Position numbers and translations under genes: made by a program. A DNA stretch of 58,264 bases from Marisediminitalea lipolytica (GTDB lineage: Bacteria; Pseudomonadota; Gammaproteobacteria; Enterobacterales; Alteromonadaceae): positions 1 through 58,264 of the forward strand of contig NZ_MJIC01000019.1 of NCBI RefSeq assembly GCF_001758465.1. Reading direction: 5' to 3'. Below the pieces are notes generated by a model. It was not told the origin of the DNA. It ran no database searches and saw only the letters and a program-made list of their open reading frames with translations. This document shows positions 1 to 8,861 of this stretch, piece by piece (positions within the stretch are counted from its first letter, which is position 1; the number at the start of each line of letters is the position of its first letter).

Positions 1-3
1 CGA

Positions 4-1188
4 TTAAGCGATAATTTTAGATACAACACCAGCACCTACTGTACGACCACCTTCACGGATCGCGAAGCGCAGACCTTCGTCCATCGCGATTGGTGCAATC
101 AGTTCTACTACGAACTTCAGGTTGTCACCAGGCATTACCATTTCTACGCCTTCTGGCAGCTCTACAGCACCAGTTACGTCAGTTGTACGGAAGTAGAACT
201 GTGGACGGTAACCTTTGAAGAATGGAGTGTGACGACCGCCTTCATCTTTAGACAGTACGTATACTTCTGCTTCAAACTTAGTGTGTGGCTTGATTGAACC
301 AGGCTTACAAAGAACCTGACCACGCTCAACGTCATCACGCTTAGTACCACGTAACAGAACACCAACGTTCTCACCTGCACGACCTTCGTCAAGCAGCTTA
401 CGGAACATTTCAACACCAGTACAAGTAGTCTTGGTAGTATCTTTGATACCAACGATTTCTACTTCTTCACCTACTTTAACGATACCTTGCTCAACACGGC
501 CAGTTACAACAGTACCACGACCTGAGATTGAGAATACGTCTTCGATTGGCAGGATGAACGGCTTATCGATGTCACGCTCTGGCTCTGGGATGTAAGAATC
601 CAGTGCTTCACCTAACTCAACAATCTTAGCTTCCCACGCTGCATCGCCTTCAAGAGCTTTCAGTGCAGAACCCTGGATTACTGGCAGGTCATCACCTGGG
701 AAGTCGTACTCAGACAGCAGTTCACGTACTTCCATTTCAACCAGCTCAAGCAGCTCTTCATCATCAACCATGTCACATTTGTTCATGAATACGATGATGT
801 AAGGTACGCCTACCTGACGACCTAACAGGATGTGCTCACGAGTCTGAGGCATAGGGCCGTCAGTCGCAGCTACTACCAGGATCGCGCCGTCCATCTGAGC
901 AGCACCGGTGATCATGTTTTTAACATAGTCAGCGTGTCCAGGACAGTCTACGTGAGCGTAGTGACGAGTTGGAGTGTCATACTCTACGTGTGAAGTAGAG
1001 ATGGTAATACCACGTGCTTTTTCTTCTGGCGCGTTATCGATTTGATCGAATGCTTGCGCAGAACCACCGTAAGTCTTTGCAAGAACAGTAGTGATTGCTG
1101 CAGTCAGAGTGGTTTTACCGTGGTCAACGTGGCCGATAGTACCCACGTTTACGTGGGGTTTCGACCGTTCAAACTTTTCTTTTGCCAT
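4..1188 (-). CDS. tuf: Elongation factor Tu
   Basis: Translational GTPase that carries aminoacyl-tRNA to the ribosomal A site in the cytoplasm. The 394-residue protein is full length for the family. It shows the P-loop GHVDHGKT near residue 19, the DCPGHADY switch II motif near 81 and NKCD near 136, followed by the two beta-barrel domains and the usual C-terminus ending GAGVVSKIIA. It is the last gene of an rpsL-rpsG-fusA-tuf (str) operon, 64 bp after fusA. Only three bases remain beyond its stop, so a terminator cannot be seen. Many gammaproteobacteria carry a second tuf copy; none is in this window. Confidence 0.98.
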   Translation of the reverse strand: MAKEKFERSKPHVNVGTIGHVDHGKTTLTAAITTVLAKTYGGSAQAFDQIDNAPEEKARGITISTSHVEYDTPTRHYAHVDCPGHADYVKNMITGAAQMDGAILVVAATDGPMPQTREHILLGRQVGVPYIIVFMNKCDMVDDEELLELVEMEVRELLSEYDFPGDDLPVIQGSALKALEGDAAWEAKIVELGEALDSYIPEPERDIDKPFILPIEDVFSISGRGTVVTGRVEQGIVKVGEEVEIVGIKDTTKTTCTGVEMFRKLLDEGRAGENVGVLLRGTKRDDVERGQVLCKPGSIKPHTKFEAEVYVLSKDEGGRHTPFFKGYRPQFYFRTTDVTGAVELPEGVEMVMPGDNLKFVVELIAPIAMDEGLRFAIREGGRTVGAGVVSKIIA

Positions 1189-1252
1189 TTTTCTCGTTTC
1201 CTAAGTTAAAAGTCCGCTCCAATAGCAGACCGGACCGAACCTTCAAAATTTA

Positions 1253-3349
1253 TTAGCTTCGTGCTTCAATGATTGCTTTCGCCACATTGTTAGGGGCTTC
1301 TGCATAGTTGAAGAACTCCATCGAATAGGAGGCGCGCCCCTGCGTAGCAGAACGCAGGTCAGTAGCATAACCGAACATCTCGGAAAGTGGCACCTTTGCC
1401 CGCACAATTTTTATGCCGGCTACGCCTTCTTCCATACCTTCGATCATACCACGGCGACGATTCAGGTCACCAACGACATCACCCATCCAATCTTCAGGTG
1501 TAGTTACTTCAACGCTCATCATGGGTTCAAGCAATACCGGATTTGCCTCAGCAGCTCCTTTCTTAAAGCCCATAGAACCGGCGATCTTAAACGCCATTTC
1601 AGAAGAGTCAACATCATGGTACGAACCATCGAACAAAGTTACCTTTACATCGAGAACCGGGTAACCTGCGAGCACACCATTTTGCGTTTGCTCCTGAATA
1701 CCTTTGTCCACCGAAGGAATGAATTCTTTAGGAATAACACCGCCTACGATTTCATTGACGAATTCGTAACCAGCACCTTCTTCATTCGGCTCAATACGCA
1801 GCCAGACATGACCAAACTGGCCACGACCGCCTGACTGACGGACAAACTTGCCTTCGACTTCCACTTTTTTGCGGATAGTCTCGCGATAAGCCACCTGAGG
1901 CTTACCAACGTTACATTCAACTTTAAATTCCCGCTTCATGCGGTCAACGATGATGTCCAGGTGCAGTTCACCCATACCGGAAATAATAGTCTGACCGGTT
2001 TCTTCATCGGTTTTTACGCGGAACGATGGATCTTCAGCCGCAAGCTTACTCAGGGCAATACCCATTTTTTCCTGGTCAGCCGTTGATTTTGGTTCAACGG
2101 CAATCGAAATCACCGGATCAGGAAACTCCATACGCTCCAGCGTAATAATGTGATTAGGATCACACAACGTGTCACCAGTAGTGACGTCTTTCATGCCAAT
2201 TGCGGCGGCAATGTCACCTGCACGAACTTCTTTTAATTCTTCACGGTCTTTGGCGTGCATCTGAACAATACGACCAAAGCGTTCGCGCTTACCCTTAACA
2301 GGGTTATATACGGTATCACCGGTGTTCACTACACCAGAGTAACAACGGAAAAAGGTTAACGTGCCCACAAACGGGTCGGTAGCGATCTTGAACGCCAGCG
2401 CCGAAAACGGCTCATCATCACTGGCGTGACGCTCACCGTGGCTTTCATCTTCAAGCTCACCATTAATCGCAGGGATGTCAACCGGTGCAGGTAAATAGCG
2501 AATAACTGCATCCAGTACTGCCTGCACACCTTTGTTTTTAAACGCACTACCACAGGTAGCCAGCACGATTTCGTTGTTCAGCGTGCGAATACGCAGACCT
2601 TCGTGAATTTCATCTTCAGTCAGATCACCGTTTTCTAAATACTTTTCCATTAATTCTTCGTTGGCTTCGGCAGCCGCTTCTACCATTTCAACACGGTATT
2701 CTTCGGCCTTATCCTGAAGATCCGCCGGAATGTCTTCATAGGTAAAAGTCATACCCATGTCTTCGGCGTTCCAGTTAATGGATTTCATTTTAATCAGGTC
2801 AATCACGCCACGGAATTCTTCTTCCGCACCGATGTTAAGCTGAATGGGTACACAGGTCGCGCCCAAACGCTTACGGATTTGACCAACAACCCGTTCAAAA
2901 TCCGCCCCGGCACGGTCCATCTTATTAACGAAGACCATGCGCGGAACGTGATATTTATCCGCTTGTCGCCAAACGGTTTCTGATTGAGGTTCAACGCCAG
3001 AAGACCCGCAAAATACCACTACAGCACCATCCAGAACACGCAATGAACGCTCTACCTCAATGGTAAAGTCAACGTGCCCGGGGGTGTCGATAATATTGAT
3101 ACGATGCTGATCGAATTGTTGCTGCATCCCGGCCCAGAAACAGGTTGTCGCAGCGGAAGTAATAGTAATTCCGCGCTCTTGTTCCTGTTCCATCCAGTCC
3201 ATGGTTGCAGCACCATCATGCACTTCACCAATTTTATGCGATAACCCGGTATAGAATAGTACACGCTCAGTTGTTGTGGTTTTACCCGCATCAACGTGCG
3301 CAACAATACCTATATTCCGATAGCGATCAATTGGGGTCTTACGTGGCAT
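1253..3349 (-). CDS. fusA: Elongation factor G
   Basis: Ribosomal translocase GTPase. The protein has 698 residues, the usual size for a canonical EF-G. The P-loop AHVDAGKTTTTER lies near residue 17, the DTPGHVDFT motif near 88 and NKMDRAGAD near 142, followed by domains II-V through the C-terminus. It lies 24 bp downstream of rpsG and upstream of tuf in the str operon, so it is probably co-transcribed from the promoter in front of rpsL. No truncation or unusual residues are seen in the recognisable G motifs. Confidence 0.98.
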   Translation of the reverse strand: MPRKTPIDRYRNIGIVAHVDAGKTTTTERVLFYTGLSHKIGEVHDGAATMDWMEQEQERGITITSAATTCFWAGMQQQFDQHRINIIDTPGHVDFTIEVERSLRVLDGAVVVFCGSSGVEPQSETVWRQADKYHVPRMVFVNKMDRAGADFERVVGQIRKRLGATCVPIQLNIGAEEEFRGVIDLIKMKSINWNAEDMGMTFTYEDIPADLQDKAEEYRVEMVEAAAEANEELMEKYLENGDLTEDEIHEGLRIRTLNNEIVLATCGSAFKNKGVQAVLDAVIRYLPAPVDIPAINGELEDESHGERHASDDEPFSALAFKIATDPFVGTLTFFRCYSGVVNTGDTVYNPVKGKRERFGRIVQMHAKDREELKEVRAGDIAAAIGMKDVTTGDTLCDPNHIITLERMEFPDPVISIAVEPKSTADQEKMGIALSKLAAEDPSFRVKTDEETGQTIISGMGELHLDIIVDRMKREFKVECNVGKPQVAYRETIRKKVEVEGKFVRQSGGRGQFGHVWLRIEPNEEGAGYEFVNEIVGGVIPKEFIPSVDKGIQEQTQNGVLAGYPVLDVKVTLFDGSYHDVDSSEMAFKIAGSMGFKKGAAEANPVLLEPMMSVEVTTPEDWMGDVVGDLNRRRGMIEGMEEGVAGIKIVRAKVPLSEMFGYATDLRSATQGRASYSMEFFNYAEAPNNVAKAIIEARS

Positions 3350-3373
3350 ACTTCTCTCTCAGTTAAACGTTGA

Positions 3374-3844
3374 TTACCAACGATAGTGAGCGAACGCTTT
3401 GTTCGCTTCGGCCATGCGGTGAACGTCTTCACGTTTCTTAACCGCTGAACCTTTGTTGTCAGCTGCATCTAACATTTCGGCTGCAAGGCGTTGAGCCATT
3501 GACTTCTCGCCACGTTTACGTGCCGCTTCTACCATCCAACGCATACCTAATGCATTACGACGAACCGGACGAACTTCTACTGGAACCTGGTAAGTTGAAC
3601 CACCTACGCGGCGAGACTTAACCTCTACAGTAGGACGAATGTTGTCCAGAGCTTCTTCGAATACATCTAAGTGTGCTTTGCCGGTTTTTTCAGCAACAAT
3701 ATCAAGCGCACCGTAAACGATTTTTTCTGCAATCGATTTCTTGCCGTCGAGCATTACGACATTCATGAATTTAGCAAGCAGCTGTGAACCAAATTTTGGT
3801 TCTGGTAGGATTTTACGTTGACCTACGACTCTTCTTCTTGGCAT
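3374..3844 (-). CDS. rpsG: 30S ribosomal protein S7
   Basis: Primary 16S rRNA-binding protein that nucleates the head of the 30S subunit; in E. coli it is also the translational repressor of the str operon. The 156-residue protein starts MPRRRVVGQRKILPEPKFGS and ends AFAHYRW, typical of the bacterial family. It sits between rpsL (74-bp gap, where the E. coli S7 regulatory site lies) and fusA. Autoregulation is known for E. coli; here it is only inferred from gene order. Confidence 0.97.
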   Translation of the reverse strand: MPRRRVVGQRKILPEPKFGSQLLAKFMNVVMLDGKKSIAEKIVYGALDIVAEKTGKAHLDVFEEALDNIRPTVEVKSRRVGGSTYQVPVEVRPVRRNALGMRWMVEAARKRGEKSMAQRLAAEMLDAADNKGSAVKKREDVHRMAEANKAFAHYRW

Positions 3845-3918
3845 CTTCTATTCTCCGTGGAATTCAGGGATAACCCAAAACTCAATTAATTCAGTTTGGC
3901 CTTACTAACGGAGAACCG

Positions 3919-4293
3919 TTAAGACTTAGGCCGTTTTGCGCCGTATTTAGAACGGGCTTGTCTACGATCGTTTACGCCGGCGCAGTCAAGAGTACCGCGA
4001 ACAGTGTGATAACGAACACCTGGCAGGTCTTTTACACGACCGCCACGGATAAGAACAACACTGTGCTCCTGCAGGTTGTGGCCTTCACCACCGATGTATG
4101 AAGATACTTCAAAACCGTTGGTTAAACGCACACGACATACTTTACGAAGTGCTGAGTTTGGTTTCTTAGGCGTAGTGGTATATACGCGAGTACATACGCC
4201 ACGTCTTTGCGGACAAGCTTGCAGGGCAGCAACGTTGCTTTTTTCAACGGGCTTTCTGCGTGGCTTGCGCACTAACTGGTTAACTGTTGCCAT
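3919..4293 (-). CDS. rpsL: 30S ribosomal protein S12
   Basis: Decoding-centre protein of the 30S subunit and first gene of the str operon. The 124-residue product contains the conserved TTPKKPNSALRK segment, in which the lysine corresponding to E. coli Lys43 is present. This is the wild-type, streptomycin-sensitive form. The later GGRVKDLPGVRYH segment is also intact. An AGGAGC ribosome-binding site lies about 8 bases before the ATG. Transcription is expected from the strong promoter about 175 bp upstream, after the rpoC terminator. Confidence 0.97.
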   Translation of the reverse strand: MATVNQLVRKPRRKPVEKSNVAALQACPQRRGVCTRVYTTTPKKPNSALRKVCRVRLTNGFEVSSYIGGEGHNLQEHSVVLIRGGRVKDLPGVRYHTVRGTLDCAGVNDRRQARSKYGAKRPKS

Positions 4294-4317
4294 TAACTAG
4301 CTCCTGATTAAAAACTA

Positions 4318-4342
4318 CAAAAACCCGGGCCTTTGTCCGGGT
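4318..4342 (-). terminator. Hairpin with T-rich tail in the rpsL leader
   Basis: Six-base perfect stem (ACCCGG / CCGGGT) with an 8-base loop. On the minus strand it is followed by five T residues and a T-rich stretch, ending about 25 bases before the rpsL start. It lies downstream of the rpsL promoter, so it could act as a leader attenuator or simply an mRNA structure. The stem is short, and function is inferred. Confidence 0.4.
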
Positions 4343-4468
4343 CGATTAATTTACGACTTTAATTCGTCGTCAGACCGTATGCTCGTTACGATCCCGGTGA
4401 CATCGAATCTTTAAAACCGCGCCCTTTTTGGCGGCAAATAATACTGCTACCTTTTTTCGGGTCGCGGA

Positions 4469-4497
4469 ATATTAAAGATCAAAGCCAGTGCTGTCAA
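4469..4497 (-). promoter_or_regulatory. Sigma-70 promoter of the str operon
   Basis: On the minus strand a perfect TTGACA -35 box (4492-4497) and a TAATAT -10 box (4469-4474) are separated by exactly 17 bases. The sequence just after the -10 box is GC-rich (TCCGCGACCCG), the kind of discriminator associated with stringent control of ribosomal genes. It lies between the rpoC terminator and rpsL and implies a leader of about 165 nt. The start site itself has not been mapped. Confidence 0.8.
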
Positions 4498-4555
4498 GGT
4501 GTACAAAGGTTAACCACGCAATTATGCGATATTTCCCCGGTACAGATGACAAAAT

Positions 4556-4581
4556 GGGGCACTACCTCCCGGTAGTGCCCC
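4556..4581 (-). terminator. Intrinsic terminator after rpoC
   Basis: Perfect 11-base-pair stem (GGGGCACTACC / GGTAGTGCCCC) with a 4-base loop, starting 20 bases beyond the rpoC stop. On the minus strand the stem is followed by ATTTTGT, a modest T tract. It separates the rplKAJL-rpoBC operon from the str operon promoter. Confidence 0.8.
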
Positions 4582-4600
4582 AATTTCTTTCTATTAACGC

Positions 4601-7600
4601 TTATTCGTCTGACGTAGATTCGTCAGAAGATACTTCGGCGTTTAACGCTTCGGTCAGTGCTTGTTCTGCTTCAGCAGCAGACACTGATAGTTCAGCAATT
4701 TCTTCATGGCGACGCTGAGCACGTTTTTCGTGATAAGCGAAACCGGTACCCGCTGGGATCAGACGGCCAACGATAACGTTTTCTTTCAGACCACGTAAAT
4801 CGTCTTCTTTGCCCTGAACCGCTGCTTCGGTAAGAACGCGCGTGGTTTCCTGGAACGATGCTGCAGAGATGAAAGACTCTGTAGACAGCGACGCTTTGGT
4901 GATACCCAGTAACTGGATTTCGTAAAGCGCAGGCAGTTTGCCCTGTTTTTCCATTTCACGGTTAGCGATCTTAACAGCAGACACTTCAACCTGCTCGCCT
5001 TCCAGGAACTGAGTATCGCCTGGTGCGGTAATCATACACTTACGCAGCATCTGGCGAATAACTACCTCGATGTGCTTATCGTTAATTTTTACACCTTGCA
5101 GACGGTATACTTCCTGAACTTCGTTCACGATGTAGTTAGATACCGCACTTACGCCACGCAGACGCAGGATATCGTGTGGTGACTCAGGACCGTCAGCGAT
5201 AACTTCGCCGCGTTCCACGTTCTCACCTTCAAACACGTTAAGCTGACGCCACTTCGGAATCATCTCTTCGTATGGGTCACCATCTTTCGGGGTGATAACC
5301 AGACGTTTCTTACCTTTGGTTTCTTTACCGAAGCCAATGGTACCGGAAACTTCAGCCAGGATTGCAGGTTCTTTCGGCTTACGCGCTTCGAACAAGTCAG
5401 CAACCCGTGGCAGACCACCGGTGATGTCACGTGTTTTCGAGCTTTCCTGAGGAATACGTGCCAGCACGTCACCTTCGTTAGCCACTTTACCGTCCGCCGC
5501 TTCGATGGTGGTAAAGCTAGGCAGGCGAATTTCCTGCAGACCAAACTCGTCGCTCTCCAGAATCAGTTTAGGCTCTTTCGCATTCAGCTTGGACAGGTCT
5601 TTAACCACAACACGGGTCAGACCGGTCAGCTCATCCTGCTGCATCTCGGTATTTGAATCGTCGATATCAGCAAATGAGATCTTAGACGCACGCTCAACAA
5701 TGATTGGGTGACTATGCGGATCCCAGTTAGCAACAATGTCGCCAGCCTGAACAGCAGCACCGTCATCAACGGTTAAGGTTGCACCGTAAGGTACTTTATA
5801 ACGCTCTTTCTCACGACCCTGCTCATCTGTCATGGTCAGTTCGGTTGAACGAGAAACGATAACTACTTTACCGTCAGTGTTGCGTACATATTTAGCATTG
5901 TGCAGCTTAAGGTTACCGGCGGTTTTCACCTGTACACTGTTTTCTGCAGACGCCCGTGATGCCGCACCACCGATGTGGAACGTACGCATGGTCAGCTGGG
6001 TACCCGGCTCACCGATTGACTGCGCAGCGATAACACCAACAGATTCACCTTTACCAACCATATGACCGCGAGCCAGGTCACGACCGTAACAGTTAGCACA
6101 AACACCAAAGTCATTGTCACAGGTAATTACTGAGCGTACTTTTACCTGGTCAACAGAGTTTGACTCAAGCAGGTCTACCAACGCTTCGTCGAGCAGCGTG
6201 TTACGTTCAAGCAGTACTTCTTCGGTACCCGGGATGTAAACGTCTTCAGCAACTACACGACCCAGTACACGTTCACGCAGCGGTTCTACAACGTCTCCAC
6301 CTTCGATCAGCGGAGTCATCAGTACGCCTTCGTAAGTACCACAGTCTGAGTTAGTGATAACCAGATCTTGGGCTACGTCAACCAGACGACGAGTCAGGTA
6401 ACCTGAGTTCGCAGTTTTCAGTGCGGTATCGGCAAGACCTTTACGAGCACCGTGGGTTGAGATGAAGTACTGGAGTACGTTCAGACCTTCACGGAAGTTT
6501 GCCGTGATTGGCGTTTCGATGATTGAGCCATCCGGCTTCGCCATCAGACCACGCATACCCGCTAACTGACGAATCTGAGCGGCACTACCACGAGCACCGG
6601 AGTCGGCCATCATATAAACAGAGTTAAATGAGGCTTGCTCTTCTTCTTCGCCTTTGGCGTTAATAACCACGTCAGTTTTCAGGTTATCCATCATGGCTTT
6701 CGCGACTTTTTCGTTCGCGTTTGACCAGATATCAATAACTTTGTTGTAACGTTCACCGGCTGTTACAAGACCACCCTGGAACTGTTCCTGGATCTCGATT
6801 ACTTCCGCTTCAGCTGCATCGATAATGTCTTTCTTGGCATCAGGGATAACCATGTCGTCGATACCAACAGACGCACCCGCGATCATCGCATAGTGGAAGC
6901 CGGTATACATGATTTGGTCAGCCGCAATAACGGTGTCTTTCAGACCCAGACGACGGTAACAGGCGTTAAGCAGACCAGAGATTTGCTTTTTACCCATTGG
7001 CTGGTTGATCAGCTCAAAAGGCAGACCTTTTGGCAGGATCAGAGAGAAAATCGCACGACCAACAGTGGTATCGGTCAGGGTAACCTTCTCAGTTTTGCTG
7101 CCGTCTTCCGCTACGTCGTATTCAGTAATACGAACCTTAACGCGTGAGTGCAGTTCGGCATTACCAGTACGGTAAGCTTTTTCAGCTTCGTGCGGGCTGG
7201 TAAATACCATGCCTTCGCCCTGGCCGTTTACTTTGTCACGAGTCAGGTAATACAGGCCCAATACAACGTCCTGTGAAGGTACGATGATTGGCTCACCGTT
7301 CGCTGGCGACAGAATGTTATTCGTCGACATCATCAGCGCACGGGCTTCTAATTGTGCTTCAATGGTCAGTGGTACGTGTACCGCCATTTGGTCACCGTCG
7401 AAGTCAGCGTTATAAGCCGCACACACCAGTGGGTGTAATTGGATCGCTTTACCTTCGATCAGGGTCGGTTCAAACGCCTGGATACCCAGACGGTGAAGTG
7501 TTGGTGCACGGTTAAGTAATACCGGGTGTTCACGGATTACTTCATCCAGAACGTCCCATACTTCCGGCGCTTCACGCTCTACCAGCTTCTTCGCAGCTTT

Positions 7601-8782
7601 GATAGTAGTCGCTAAACCACGACCTTCTAATTTGCCGTAGATGAATGGCTTGAACAGCTCAAGAGCCATCTTCTTAGGCAGACCACACTGGTGCAGACGC
7701 AGTGTAGGGCCAACGGTAATTACAGAACGGCCAGAGTAGTCAACACGCTTACCAAGTAAGTTCTGACGGAAACGACCCTGCTTACCTTTGATCATATCGG
7801 CAAGTGATTTAAGAGGACGCTTGTTAGAACCGGTGATAGCGCGGCCACGACGACCGTTATCCAGCAGTGCGTCTACCGCTTCCTGCAACATACGTTTTTC
7901 GTTACGTACGATGATGTCAGGTGCCGCCAGGTCTAACAGACGCTTCAGACGGTTGTTACGGTTGATTACACGGCGGTATAAATCGTTCAGATCAGATGTT
8001 GCAAAACGGCCACCGTCCAGTGGTACCAGAGGACGAAGATCCGGTGGCAATACTGGTAATACGGTCATGATCATCCACTCTGGCTTGTTGCCAGACTGTT
8101 GGAATGATTCAAGCAGTTTAAGACGCTTGGTGATCTTCTTACGCTTGGTTTCTGAGTTGATTGATGGCAACTCTTCACGCATAGAAGCTACGTCAGCATC
8201 AACGTCGAGGTGTTTAAGCAGGTCAAATACCGCTTCGGCACCCATTTTCGCTTCGAACTCGTCGCCGTGCTCTTCCAGTGCGTCCAGGTATTCTTCTTCG
8301 CTCAGCAGTTGGCTGCGCTCAAGCGTGGTCATGCCTGGCTCTGTTACTACGAAAGATTCGAAGTACAGTACGCGCTCGATGTCACGCAGCGTCATGTCCA
8401 GCATCAAACCGATACGAGACGGCAGTGATTTCAGGAACCAGATGTGGGCAACCGGGCTGGCCAGTTCGATGTGACCCATACGCTCACGACGTACTTTAGT
8501 AAGGGTTACTTCTACACCACATTTTTCACAGATAACACCACGGTGCTTCAGGCGCTTGTACTTACCGCACAGACACTCGTAATCTTTTACAGGGCCAAAG
8601 ATACGCGCACAGAACAGACCGTCACGCTCTGGTTTGAACGTACGGTAGTTGATGGTCTCAGGTTTCTTAACTTCACCAAAAGACCATGAACGGATCATGT
8701 CTGGTGAGGCAAGACCAATGCGAATATTATCGAATTCTTCAGTCTTGTTTTGTTGTTTTAGAAACTTTAATAAGTCTTTCAC
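4601..8782 (-). CDS. rpoC: DNA-directed RNA polymerase subunit beta'
   Basis: Catalytic large subunit of RNA polymerase. The 1393 residues are close to the gammaproteobacterial norm (about 1400). The N-terminal zinc site is visible as C70, C72, C85 and C88. The active-site NADFDGD motif binding catalytic magnesium is in the segment AAYNADFDGDQMAVH, and the second zinc site is in CDNDFGVCANCYGRD. It follows rpoB by 79 bp in the same operon and ends at a strong hairpin terminator. The C-terminus is acidic and serine-rich (SSDESTSDE), a lineage-specific tail. Confidence 0.98.
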   Translation of the reverse strand: MKDLLKFLKQQNKTEEFDNIRIGLASPDMIRSWSFGEVKKPETINYRTFKPERDGLFCARIFGPVKDYECLCGKYKRLKHRGVICEKCGVEVTLTKVRRERMGHIELASPVAHIWFLKSLPSRIGLMLDMTLRDIERVLYFESFVVTEPGMTTLERSQLLSEEEYLDALEEHGDEFEAKMGAEAVFDLLKHLDVDADVASMREELPSINSETKRKKITKRLKLLESFQQSGNKPEWMIMTVLPVLPPDLRPLVPLDGGRFATSDLNDLYRRVINRNNRLKRLLDLAAPDIIVRNEKRMLQEAVDALLDNGRRGRAITGSNKRPLKSLADMIKGKQGRFRQNLLGKRVDYSGRSVITVGPTLRLHQCGLPKKMALELFKPFIYGKLEGRGLATTIKAAKKLVEREAPEVWDVLDEVIREHPVLLNRAPTLHRLGIQAFEPTLIEGKAIQLHPLVCAAYNADFDGDQMAVHVPLTIEAQLEARALMMSTNNILSPANGEPIIVPSQDVVLGLYYLTRDKVNGQGEGMVFTSPHEAEKAYRTGNAELHSRVKVRITEYDVAEDGSKTEKVTLTDTTVGRAIFSLILPKGLPFELINQPMGKKQISGLLNACYRRLGLKDTVIAADQIMYTGFHYAMIAGASVGIDDMVIPDAKKDIIDAAEAEVIEIQEQFQGGLVTAGERYNKVIDIWSNANEKVAKAMMDNLKTDVVINAKGEEEEQASFNSVYMMADSGARGSAAQIRQLAGMRGLMAKPDGSIIETPITANFREGLNVLQYFISTHGARKGLADTALKTANSGYLTRRLVDVAQDLVITNSDCGTYEGVLMTPLIEGGDVVEPLRERVLGRVVAEDVYIPGTEEVLLERNTLLDEALVDLLESNSVDQVKVRSVITCDNDFGVCANCYGRDLARGHMVGKGESVGVIAAQSIGEPGTQLTMRTFHIGGAASRASAENSVQVKTAGNLKLHNAKYVRNTDGKVVIVSRSTELTMTDEQGREKERYKVPYGATLTVDDGAAVQAGDIVANWDPHSHPIIVERASKISFADIDDSNTEMQQDELTGLTRVVVKDLSKLNAKEPKLILESDEFGLQEIRLPSFTTIEAADGKVANEGDVLARIPQESSKTRDITGGLPRVADLFEARKPKEPAILAEVSGTIGFGKETKGKKRLVITPKDGDPYEEMIPKWRQLNVFEGENVERGEVIADGPESPHDILRLRGVSAVSNYIVNEVQEVYRLQGVKINDKHIEVVIRQMLRKCMITAPGDTQFLEGEQVEVSAVKIANREMEKQGKLPALYEIQLLGITKASLSTESFISAASFQETTRVLTEAAVQGKEDDLRGLKENVIVGRLIPAGTGFAYHEKRAQRRHEEIAELSVSAAEAEQALTEALNAEVSSDESTSDE

Positions 8783-8812
8783 AAATACTCTCCCGGCGGA
8801 GTCAGTCTCTAT

Positions 8813-8830
8813 GGCCCGGTTACCCGGGCC
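8813..8830 (-). other. rpoB-rpoC intercistronic hairpin
   Basis: A 7-bp perfect GC-rich stem (GGCCCGG / CCGGGCC) with a 4-base loop fills part of the 79-bp gap between rpoB and rpoC. It has no T tract on the minus strand, so it is not a standard terminator. An mRNA-processing or stability role is possible but only inferred. Confidence 0.45.
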
Positions 8831-8861
8831 AACTCAATCAATTATGGCTAACAGCGCCTGC

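Noticed and set aside
7788..8474. Long 228-codon frame antisense to rpoC.
   Set aside because: It is low-complexity Ser/Arg-rich, mirrors rpoC codon structure, and resembles no known protein.
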